Source: Ruminococcaceae bacterium UBA1691
GTDB taxonomy: Bacteria; Bacillota; Clostridia; Oscillospirales; Acutalibacteraceae
Reading direction: 5' to 3'
Assembly: GCA_002320555.1 (NCBI GenBank)
Contig: DCJV01000110.1
Coordinates: 1 to 13,762 of the forward strand
Length of the DNA stretch: 13,762 nucleotides
Shown one piece after another: positions 7,693-13,612 of this stretch. Under the pieces are notes generated by a model, which had not been told where the DNA came from, did not search any database, and worked only from the letters and a program-made list of their open reading frames with translations. Positions within the stretch are counted from its first letter, which is position 1, and each line of letters opens with the position of its first letter. The position numbers and the translations under genes were made by a program.

Positions 7693-9474
7693 ATGGACGC
7701 ACTTACTACCAACAAAAGTGTCCTTAGCTGGATTGAAGATAAGGTCAATCTGGTAAAGCCCGACAAAATCGTCTGGATTGATGGTTCTCAGGAGCAGATC
7801 GACGCCTTGCGCGCCGAAGCATGCTCGACGGGCGAAATGATCAAGCTTAATCAGGAGAAGCTTCCGGGCTGCTACCTGCACCGCACCGCCGTCAACGACG
7901 TTGCCCGTGTGGAAGCCCGCACGCTGATCTGCTCGAAGAAAGAGGAAGACGCCGGCCCGACCAACAACTGGATGGATCCGGAGAAAGCCTATAAAATGCT
8001 CTATGACATCGCGCGCGACAGCTACAAAGGCCGCACGATGTATGTGATCCCCTATTCGATGGGCCCTGTCGGCTCCCCGTTCTCCAAGATCGGCATCGAG
8101 CTGACCGACTCCATCTATGTTGTGCTCAACATGTCCATCATGACCCGCGTGGGCAAGAACGTTCTGGACTCTCTCGGCGACAGCGACGATTGGGTGCGCG
8201 GCCTGCACTGCAAGTGCCAGATCGATGAAGAGAAGCGCTATATCTGCCAGTTCCCGGAGGATAACACGATCATCTCCGTCAACTCCGGTTACGGCGGAAA
8301 CGTACTGCTGGGCAAGAAGTGCTTTGCGCTTCGTATCGCCTCCTATCTCGGCAAAAATGAGGGTTGGCAGGCGGAGCATATGCTCATCCTTGGCATTGAG
8401 AACCCGCAGGGCGAAGTGAAATATATCTGCGCTGCATTCCCATCCGCATGCGGCAAGACGAATCTTGCCATGCTCATCCCGCCGGAGGGATACAAGAAGA
8501 AGGGCTACAAGGTCTGGTGCGTCGGCGACGACATCTCCTGGATCCGCAAGGGCCCGGATGGCCGCCTGTATGCCATCAACCCGGAGAACGGCTTCTTCGG
8601 CGTGGCGCCCGGCACCAATGATAAATCCAACCCCAACGCGCTCGCTTCCACGAAGAAGGGCACGATCTTTACCAATGTTGTGCACAACCTCGATGACAAC
8701 ACCGTCTGGTGGGAAGGCCTCGACAAGAATCCGCCGGCGAACGCCGTCGACTGGAAGGGCAACCCCTGGAACGGCCAGACGTCCGACGTCAAGGGCGCGC
8801 ATCCCAACAGCCGCTTTACCGCTCCCGCTGTCAACTGCCCGTGCATCAGCCCCGAGTTTGAAAATCCGCAGGGTGTGCCGATTTCGGCATTCGTTTTCGG
8901 CGGCCGCCGCGCGAAGCTCGCTCCGCTGGTGTATCAGTCCCGCGATTGGAACCACGGTGTGTTCGTAGGCTCCATCATGGCGTCCGAGACGACTGCTGCA
9001 GCCGCCGGCGCGGTCGGCGTTGTCCGCCGCGACCCGATGGCAATGCTGCCCTTCTGCGGCTACAACATGGCCGACTACTGGCAGCATTGGATCGACATCG
9101 GCAAGACGCTCGATGCCGACAAGGCGCCGAAGATCTTCAATGTCAACTGGTTCCGCAAGGATGACGAGGGCAACTTCATGTGGCCGGGCTTCGGCGACAA
9201 TCTGCGTGTGCTCGAGTGGATCCTCAAGCGCTGCGAGGGGAAGGTCGATGCGGTCGAAACGCCGATCGGCTATGTCCCGGATCCGAAGGATATCAACATT
9301 GAAGGCCTTGAGGGCGAGGTATCCATTGATTCTCTGAAGAGCATGCTGGACGTTGACAAGAGCCTCTGGAACGAGGAAGCGCAGGGTATTTCCGAATTCT
9401 ATGCGAAATTCGGCGATAAGCTGCCGAAAGTGCTCGCAGATGAGCTTGCCACATTGAAAGCAAACCTGCAGTAA
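7693..9474 (+). CDS. pckG: Phosphoenolpyruvate carboxykinase (GTP)
   Basis: A 593-residue GTP-dependent PEP carboxykinase, which interconverts oxaloacetate + GTP and PEP + GDP + CO2. The P-loop FPSACGKTN (Ala252-Cys253-Gly-Lys255-Thr256-Asn257) carries the cysteine that is diagnostic of the GTP family; the ATP family has GTGKTT instead. The VGDDISW motif follows at 277-283, with its Asp pair for metal, and NGFFGVAPGTN soon after. In anaerobes the enzyme often runs towards oxaloacetate during fermentation or anaplerosis, but direction cannot be read here. The start ATG 7693 follows AAAGGAG by 8 bases; an in-frame GTG at 7675 lies on top of that site and is rejected. Codons are strongly C-ending compared with neighbours, which, with the near-consensus promoter and strong terminator, suggests high expression as a single-gene unit. 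Confidence 0.98.
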   Translation: MDALTTNKSVLSWIEDKVNLVKPDKIVWIDGSQEQIDALRAEACSTGEMIKLNQEKLPGCYLHRTAVNDVARVEARTLICSKKEEDAGPTNNWMDPEKAYKMLYDIARDSYKGRTMYVIPYSMGPVGSPFSKIGIELTDSIYVVLNMSIMTRVGKNVLDSLGDSDDWVRGLHCKCQIDEEKRYICQFPEDNTIISVNSGYGGNVLLGKKCFALRIASYLGKNEGWQAEHMLILGIENPQGEVKYICAAFPSACGKTNLAMLIPPEGYKKKGYKVWCVGDDISWIRKGPDGRLYAINPENGFFGVAPGTNDKSNPNALASTKKGTIFTNVVHNLDDNTVWWEGLDKNPPANAVDWKGNPWNGQTSDVKGAHPNSRFTAPAVNCPCISPEFENPQGVPISAFVFGGRRAKLAPLVYQSRDWNHGVFVGSIMASETTAAAAGAVGVVRRDPMAMLPFCGYNMADYWQHWIDIGKTLDADKAPKIFNVNWFRKDDEGNFMWPGFGDNLRVLEWILKRCEGKVDAVETPIGYVPDPKDINIEGLEGEVSIDSLKSMLDVDKSLWNEEAQGISEFYAKFGDKLPKVLADELATLKANLQ

Positions 9475-9503
9475 TCATCCGTTTTGAGAAAAGCGAAATA
9501 ATA

Positions 9504-9547
9504 CGCAAAGGGCCGTCCCAATTGGGGGCGGCCCTTTGCGGCGTTTT
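9504..9547 (+). terminator. Strong intrinsic terminator after pckG
   Basis: CGCAAAGGGCCGTCCC (9504-9519) pairs with GGGGCGGCCCTTTGCG (9525-9540) across a small AATTG loop, giving a 16-bp stem with one G-U pair. It is followed by GCGTTTT. It lies 30 bases after the pckG stop and marks the boundary to the AT-rich block. Confidence 0.9.
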
Positions 9548-9899
9548 AGGGGTGCGAAGCCCGTGTGTGACTCCATGTTTTTAACATAGATTTGTAGTAT
9601 ATTACAATTAGTCCAATTCATATTTGGAAAGAATGAACATATACAAAATAAATTTCATATTATATAATATAATTGTTAAAAAGTGTTGAATATTGGTATC
9701 GTGATTTTGGTTGGCCATATACACATCCTTGTCTCGTTGTCGAAAGGATCTGATTGTAAAATAAGAAGCGGAGAGGATCTGATTGCGATGTTTGATTCAG
9801 ATGGAGGAGTGCGTGAAGCGCTTCCCCAACCACATGTTGTGCTGAAATTGTGTTACCCTTAACTCAACGAAATATAATCAAGAAAGGAATGCATTTAAA
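9548..9899. other. AT-rich upstream region of the phospholipase gene, with a 12-base direct repeat
   Basis: About 350 bases of sharply AT-rich DNA. AGGATCTGATTG occurs twice (about 9746 and 9775, roughly 29-30 bases apart), and a palindrome GAAGCGCTTC lies near 9814. A frame from GTG 9683 to TAA 9862 is open for 59 codons; within it ATG 9788, preceded by AGAGGA, would give a 24-residue peptide. I cannot show that either is a gene. A TATAAT at 9873-9878 has no good -35 partner and would start transcription inside the ribosome site, so the promoter of the next gene is not settled. The repeats could be regulator sites or remnants of an inserted element. Confidence 0.35.
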
Positions 9900-10862
9900 A
9901 TGAAAAAAATTATATCCCTATTATTGACCATTATCATGCTTCTATCTTCATTTTGCTTTACCATGTCAGCTTACGCGACCTCAGACGAATTAGACCTTTC
10001 ACAATATACCGTTGACGACTTGGCGCAAATGTCTGCAGATGAATTTCGCCAGTTACTCGCTGATTTCGAGCGCGTATACGATCCATTCGACACATACAAT
10101 ACGGACCCAATCATGGAGGAAAACACTCCCCCTGCTATCCAGCCACGGTGGGGATCTGGTGACCCGGAAAAAGATAAGACTGGTTCGCATGAAATGATAA
10201 CAGCACAAGCTTGCTCTATTCTAGCGACGGATAAGGGCTTTTTCTCAAAAGATGCGATCGAATGTTTAGTAATGGCTTTAACGATTTCGCTTGCATCTAT
10301 CCAGCCTGATAAAGACGAAGTAGGCACGCTCTTTGCTGGTCATTTTTATCACGCAATAGATGGAGACAATTATCTGGGGTCCAAATCAAACACGGCTCTC
10401 ACAAATTGTCGTTCTCACTACAATGCTGCCGTCTCAGCGGCAAAAAGAAATGATAAAGCAAAAGCGATGGAAGAAATTGGCCGAGCTCTGCACTATCTGC
10501 AGGATGCAGGGCAACCGCACCATGCGGCTAATATTACAGTCGCCAACATTTCTCATAAACTTTTTGAGGATCAAATTGATGCGAATATTGACACATATAT
10601 AAACCTAATTACAAGTGTGAATAATCATAATTTTCATTATTCAACTGCCGGATACACCTATTCCTCTGCAGCCGCAAATTCGGTTGACTATCTTGTAAAA
10701 AGTACATCAATAATTGCATATGGATATAGAACTGAGGTAAATAATGCGCTTAATAAATCTAAATGGGACTTCGTAGCAAGAATAACAGTTCCAAACTCTA
10801 TAGCTTTTTCTGCTCTTCTTATGTACAAATTTGCCGGAGCATCAGGATGGGGGGTGCATTAA
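9900..10862 (+). CDS. Secreted zinc-dependent phospholipase C family protein
   Basis: A 320-residue exported protein related to the zinc-metallophospholipases C (Bacillus cereus PC-PLC and the catalytic domain of clostridial alpha-toxin), which cleave phospholipids into diacylglycerol and the phosphorylated head group. Residues 1-26 form a signal peptide ending AYA. An acidic pro-region (about 27-83) precedes Trp84, equivalent to mature Trp1, whose free amino group binds zinc after pro-region removal. All other expected ligands are seen: His97, Asp137, His148, His198 and Asp202 (HYLQD), His208, His219 and Glu223 (HKLFE). The Trp-His spacing of 13 matches the Bacillus enzyme. There is no C-terminal PLAT/C2 membrane-binding domain, so it is the short form. 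AGAAAGGAA precedes ATG 9900 by 11 bases. The gene is much more AT-rich than its neighbours, pointing to transfer. Whether it serves nutrition, competition or host interaction cannot be read here. Confidence 0.9.
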   Translation: MKKIISLLLTIIMLLSSFCFTMSAYATSDELDLSQYTVDDLAQMSADEFRQLLADFERVYDPFDTYNTDPIMEENTPPAIQPRWGSGDPEKDKTGSHEMITAQACSILATDKGFFSKDAIECLVMALTISLASIQPDKDEVGTLFAGHFYHAIDGDNYLGSKSNTALTNCRSHYNAAVSAAKRNDKAKAMEEIGRALHYLQDAGQPHHAANITVANISHKLFEDQIDANIDTYINLITSVNNHNFHYSTAGYTYSSAAANSVDYLVKSTSIIAYGYRTEVNNALNKSKWDFVARITVPNSIAFSALLMYKFAGASGWGVH

Positions 10863-10865
10863 AAT

Positions 10866-11327
10866 ATGATAAATTCGGCCGCAAAGCATAAACTGAAACA
10901 ATTCTTATTCGTTATTTTATCCATTTTCTGCATGTTTCTCTTGTGCTATTGGATTCTGTACGATTTGGGATGTGCCTTTGATTTTGGATTTGTGATCCAA
11001 AAAAGCCTGGGGATCAGCACATGGTTCTACGATGAAGCAGTTGTTCTTCCCATCTTCCTTTCTTGCATCATTTTTCCTGTAACGGCGATTATTTTTCTCG
11101 TTTTCTATCGTCGCGAGTATAACCTATGGATCAAATTGCTGATTCCTGCGACTGGGATTATTCATGCGGCAACCGCAATACACATGAATACTGCAATATA
11201 TAAGGCAAAGCAAATCGATGCGTCTATTGTGACGTGGCAAATATTGTTTGTTGTCTATGCAATAGCGGCGCTGACAGTATTTATCTGGTTAATCATCTTA
11301 ATGATAAAATATCCGAAATATCGATAG
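10866..11327 (+). CDS. Small four-helix membrane protein of unknown function, co-encoded with the phospholipase
   Basis: A 153-residue protein I do not recognise. It has about four hydrophobic segments (roughly residues 12-34, 59-82, 89-104 and 125-147) with short charged loops, a basic N-terminus (KHKLKQ) and a basic C-terminal tail (KYPKYR). No catalytic motif is visible. The start ATG lies 3 bases after the phospholipase stop, with GGATGGGGGG (10848-10857) as ribosome site inside the end of the upstream gene, so translation is probably coupled. It shares the low GC of the phospholipase gene, and the two end at a common terminator. Possible roles such as assisting export or protecting the producer's membrane are speculation. 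Confidence 0.75.
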   Translation: MINSAAKHKLKQFLFVILSIFCMFLLCYWILYDLGCAFDFGFVIQKSLGISTWFYDEAVVLPIFLSCIIFPVTAIIFLVFYRREYNLWIKLLIPATGIIHAATAIHMNTAIYKAKQIDASIVTWQILFVVYAIAALTVFIWLIILMIKYPKYR

Positions 11328-11338
11328 TCGTATAACAA

Positions 11339-11385
11339 AAGCGTGGCGTAGGGTGGATAACTACCTTGTACCACGCTTATTTTAT
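11339..11385 (+). terminator. Terminator of the phospholipase two-gene unit
   Basis: AAGCGTGG (11339-11346) pairs with CCACGCTT (11371-11378), with further pairing of GTAGGGT and ACTACC-type sequence inside, and is followed by ATTTTATATT. It lies 12 bases after the stop of the membrane protein. Confidence 0.75.
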
Positions 11386-11539
11386 ATTCATCCGTGAATT
11401 ATCTTTTAAGATAAGATAGAATAAGCCGCACAAATTGAAAAAGGTATCGAGGCTTAGACAGTGTAAACTTCATCGTAGAGTATGGGTATTTTGCCGAGTA
11501 TTACGCCGGAAAAACCTATAACATTGTCGGTTTTTCCTT
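11386..11539. other. Convergent intergenic region with an inverted repeat
   Basis: Space between the + strand phospholipase unit and the - strand sortases. GGAAAAACC (11508-11516) and GGTTTTTCC (11529-11537) form a perfect 9-bp stem with a 12-base loop just past the second sortase stop; it may end either transcript, although T tracts are short on both sides. The stretch 11435-11542 reads open in one + frame for 33 codons without a start codon (including GYFAEYYAGKTYNIVGFSF) and also looks protein-like on the other strand. It may be a fragment of a lost gene; the evidence is weak. Confidence 0.35.
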
Positions 11540-12250
11540 TTAGGAATCGTCCGATACGCGCTCGCAATAAACCACATACCGCTGCCGTGTGGTCGGGTAA
11601 GGATGGCAGGTGACAAGCGTGAGCAAATCCCGCCCCGGTTGGATGAGCACTTTCTGAATCTCATCCGGCGCGATGATCTCGATCTCCGTTACCTGATAGC
11701 GCAATTCCTCCCGGAAATTGGAGAGGAGGACAAGGTCTCCCTGTTCCAGCCGTTCGATATGGCGGAACATCTCCTGCGACGCCATGCCGCGGTGCGCGGC
11801 GATCACAGCGTTATTATTGATCCCGCCGATGGGCAGGGAGGTCTGCGAAAGATGCACGGCACCTTTGCGCAAATTTTCACGGCTTGCGCCCAGATAGACC
11901 GGCAGTTGAATGCCAAGCTTCGGGATGGAGAGATAACCAACGATATTATCGGGCAGCCCGAATTGCGTCAGATCAAAGCTTGGCTGCTCATAAGCAAAGG
12001 GATCGGTCAGCTTTTGCCCCTCCCGAAACAGCTGCTCGTTATACCGCTGCATTTCCCGGTAGAGTTCCTCCAGCGCTGCCTGCCCGGAGGAATCCGCCTG
12101 CGACTGCGCCTCACCGTAATGCCTGCTGTCGATCGATTGCAATGCATTGCGCCCCCAATTGCTCAAAACCGGGTAGCATGCAAGCATAAGCCCCAATAGA
12201 AAGAGCAGGATTGCAGCGTTGCGCAGCCGCTTTTTTCGAGATGCTGTCAT
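11540..12250 (-). CDS. Class C-like sortase, second of the pair
   Basis: A 236-residue membrane-anchored transpeptidase. Residues 1-10 are basic, residues 11-30 form a signal anchor, and the sortase beta-barrel runs from about 103 to 232. The catalytic His153 is in AAHRG, Cys215 in TLVTCHPY and Arg224 lies nine residues after the Cys. A DPF motif (83-85) is the active-site lid typical of pilus-building class C enzymes. The segment after the Cys (HPYPTTRQRYVVYCER) differs from the partner's TPYMINSHRLIVRGHR, and there is no C-terminal membrane helix, so the substrate or position in the pilus probably differs, for example anchoring or a minor pilin. GAAGGAAGGGG lies 8 bases before ATG 12250. 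Its start overlaps the upstream sortase stop by four bases (ATGA), which indicates translational coupling. Confidence 0.93.
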   Translation of the reverse strand: MTASRKKRLRNAAILLFLLGLMLACYPVLSNWGRNALQSIDSRHYGEAQSQADSSGQAALEELYREMQRYNEQLFREGQKLTDPFAYEQPSFDLTQFGLPDNIVGYLSIPKLGIQLPVYLGASRENLRKGAVHLSQTSLPIGGINNNAVIAAHRGMASQEMFRHIERLEQGDLVLLSNFREELRYQVTEIEIIAPDEIQKVLIQPGRDLLTLVTCHPYPTTRQRYVVYCERVSDDS

Positions 12251-13095
12251 GCGCGCGGCCCCTTCCTTCGCTTCTTTTTCACAAGCAGGATGATGCAGAG
12301 GGCGAGCAGGCATGCGGCGGCAATGGCGGCCAGAATCCACGGCCAGACGGCTTGCTCTGCCTGTGGCTGCACCTGAACGGCAGCGGCAGGTGCAGCCTCT
12401 TCGCCCGGCGGGGGTGTGGCAATTCGATGGCCGCGTACGATCAGCCGGTGCGAATTGATCATATACGGGGTGCAGGTCATCAGCGTAACGTAATCCTTGC
12501 CGGGGACGATCTGCAAATCCGCCAGATTATCCGGCTCGATCACCTTGATCTGGTCGACCTCATAGGCGAGTGTCTCATCGAGCATGTGGAGATAAAACCG
12601 GGAGCCCTCCTTGAGCTTTGGCAGCTTGTTGAAAAGGGTGGAGGAGGGCAGGCCGCGGTGCCCCATCAGCACCGCATGCGTGCCTTCGCCGCCTATGGGC
12701 AGGGAGGAGCTCTCCAGATGACCCACGCCCATCTCCAAAACCAGATCGCTGGTGCCGTGGTAGATGGGGAGGTTAACGCCGATTTCCGGAATCTCCAGAT
12801 ACCCCATCACGCTCTGGAAGGAGAGCAGATCGTAGTACCCCACTGCGGAATCCTGCGTGCCGGAGACGGTTCCTTTTTGCGGGTCTGCTGCGGACAGGCG
12901 GCCGTTATAGGCCCGTGCTTCCTCTTTTTTTTGCTCGAGTTGCGCGGCATTCTCCGCCTCGACCTGCTTGCGGTAATCGTTGATGGCCTTGCTGTGATTC
13001 CAATCCTGGATCCAACTGCTGACGGTGGGGTAGAGGATCAGCCCGAGCCCGATCAGGAAAAGAAGCAGGAGAATGATGTTTTTGCGTTTTTTCAT
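12247..13095 (-). CDS. Class C (pilus-polymerising) sortase
   Basis: A 282-residue sortase with an N-terminal membrane segment (about 7-25), a barrel from about 96 to 225 and a C-terminal membrane helix (251-272) followed by a basic tail KKKRRK, a class C layout. The catalytic triad is His146 (LMGHRG), Cys208 (TLMTCTPY) and Arg217 (SHRLIVRG). The lid carries DP at 71-72 but without the usual aromatic residue (DPQ). Class C sortases cut the LPXTG motif of a pilin and join it to a lysine of the next pilin subunit. The partial LPITG pilin gene upstream on the same strand is the natural substrate. AAAGGGCGG precedes ATG 13095 by about nine bases. A strong leader hairpin (13153-13197) lies upstream. 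An Ala/Pro/Gln-rich linker (227-250) joins the barrel to the C-terminal helix. Confidence 0.95.
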   Translation of the reverse strand: MKKRKNIILLLLFLIGLGLILYPTVSSWIQDWNHSKAINDYRKQVEAENAAQLEQKKEEARAYNGRLSAADPQKGTVSGTQDSAVGYYDLLSFQSVMGYLEIPEIGVNLPIYHGTSDLVLEMGVGHLESSSLPIGGEGTHAVLMGHRGLPSSTLFNKLPKLKEGSRFYLHMLDETLAYEVDQIKVIEPDNLADLQIVPGKDYVTLMTCTPYMINSHRLIVRGHRIATPPPGEEAAPAAAVQVQPQAEQAVWPWILAAIAAACLLALCIILLVKKKRRKGPRA

Positions 13096-13152
13096 GCGCG
13101 TCCGCCCTTTGCGTTTTGTTTCGGATTGGTATTGGAATGGTTTGTGCGCCTT

Positions 13153-13197
13153 CGGGGAAAGCTAACAGCAGCCCTTCCGGACGGAAAGCTTTCCCCG
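13153..13197 (-). promoter_or_regulatory. Leader hairpin upstream of the first sortase
   Basis: CGGGGAAAGCT (13153-13163) pairs perfectly with AGCTTTCCCCG (13187-13197). A second hairpin, TTCCG 13175-13179 with CGGAA 13182-13186, sits directly against the inner end of the stem and could stack on it. No T tract follows on the - strand, so this is an RNA structure or cruciform, not an ordinary terminator. It could protect a processed sortase mRNA or control its translation. Confidence 0.55.
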
Positions 13198-13238
13198 CAG
13201 GAGGCATACGGAATGCCGGAGATATGATCAATGATTTT

Positions 13239-13278
13239 ATTTCAATCCACGTATGCCGGATGCCCGTGGGGCGTCCGG
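13239..13278 (-). repeat. ATTTCAATCCACG motif with hairpin, element 1
   Basis: ATTTCAATCCACG at 13239-13251 is followed by a 10-bp hairpin, CCGGATGCCC (13256-13265) with GGGCGTCCGG (13269-13278), GTG loop. On the - strand it reads as a stem-loop ending in GTGGATTGAAAT, like the 3' tail of type I-C CRISPR repeats. Confidence 0.55.
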
Positions 13279-13312
13279 TACGGCGCCGCCGGAAGGGCGC
13301 CCCGCCACAGGT

Positions 13313-13341
13313 GGCAATGCCCTCCGGTGGTTTGCATTGCC
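13313..13341. repeat. Hairpin at the expected place of a missing repeat element
   Basis: GGCAATGC (13313-13320) pairs with GCATTGCC (13334-13341). It lies halfway between elements 1 and 2, where a 65-base period predicts another unit (motif start near 13303), but the ATTTCAATCCAC motif is not present. Confidence 0.35.
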
Positions 13342-13367
13342 TGCCGCGGATCTATCATAACGACAAA

Positions 13368-13398
13368 ATTTCAATCCACGCCCCCATCCGGGAGCGGC
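13368..13398 (-). repeat. ATTTCAATCCACG motif with hairpin, element 2 (closest to a type I-C CRISPR repeat)
   Basis: The motif at 13368-13380 runs into CGCCCCC (13379-13385) that pairs with GGGAGCG (13390-13396) with one mismatch. From memory, type I-C repeats read on this strand as ATTTCAATCCACGCTCCCC with a GGGGAGCG arm, so this 31-base unit is close to one. Thirty-four bases separate it from element 3, a usual type I-C spacer length. Confidence 0.5.
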
Positions 13399-13433
13399 TG
13401 AGCCTGCCGGAAGGCAATTTATCTTAGCATTTC

Positions 13434-13474
13434 TTTCAATCCACATGCCGGGGCAGCAGCGCTGCGCCCGGTAT
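13434..13474 (-). repeat. TTTCAATCCAC motif with hairpin, element 3
   Basis: TTTCAATCCAC (13434-13444) is followed by ATGCCGGGGCAGC (13445-13457), loop AGC, and GCTGCGCCCGGTAT (13461-13474): a 13-pair stem with one bulge and one G-U pair. The stem sequence is unrelated to that of element 2, although the tail motif is the same. Confidence 0.5.
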
Positions 13475-13508
13475 GGCGATGGGAAAACAGCGTGAACAGA
13501 CAGCTTTT

Positions 13509-13546
13509 GGGAAAGGCTGCCGCGAGCATGTGCGCGGCAGCCTTTT
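13509..13546 (-). terminator. Strong hairpin after the pilin gene (terminator or attenuator)
   Basis: GGCTGCCGCG and CGCGGCAGCC form a perfect 10-bp GC-rich stem, extended by flanking A/T pairs. On the - strand it lies about 70 bases past the pilin stop and is followed by only TTTCCC; on the + strand it is followed by TTTTT. Partial read-through into the sortase genes would give more pilin than sortase, a common need in pilus operons. Confidence 0.65.
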
Positions 13547-13612
13547 TGATTGGGCCTATGTTTGTGCTAGTCGCATTTATTTCCTGTGGGAAGGGTATGA
13601 TCTCTCAGACCT

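Larger units (their letters stand above)
13096..13612 (-). other. Structured spacer between pilin and sortase genes
   Basis: 517 bases with no convincing gene but many inverted repeats, listed separately. In transcript order (- strand) it holds the hairpin after the pilin (13509-13546), a cluster of motif-plus-hairpin elements (13239-13474) and a leader hairpin (13153-13197). Open frames crossing it start or stop arbitrarily and show no domain. Confidence 0.6.

Noticed and set aside
7663..9087. A 474-codon open frame on the - strand opposite pckG
   Set aside because: It mirrors the strongly biased codons of pckG, has no recognisable domain and no ribosome site, and pckG itself is certain.
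9873..9878. TATAAT as -10 box of the phospholipase promoter
   Set aside because: No good -35 at the right distance, and transcription would begin within the ribosome site.
12211..13227. A 338-codon + strand frame opposite the first sortase
   Set aside because: The sortase on the other strand has a full catalytic triad and membrane segments; the + frame shows only low-complexity shadow sequence.
13239..13474. A functional CRISPR array
   Set aside because: Only an 11-13 base tail is shared; the stems differ between copies, one position lacks the motif and no cas gene is in the window.
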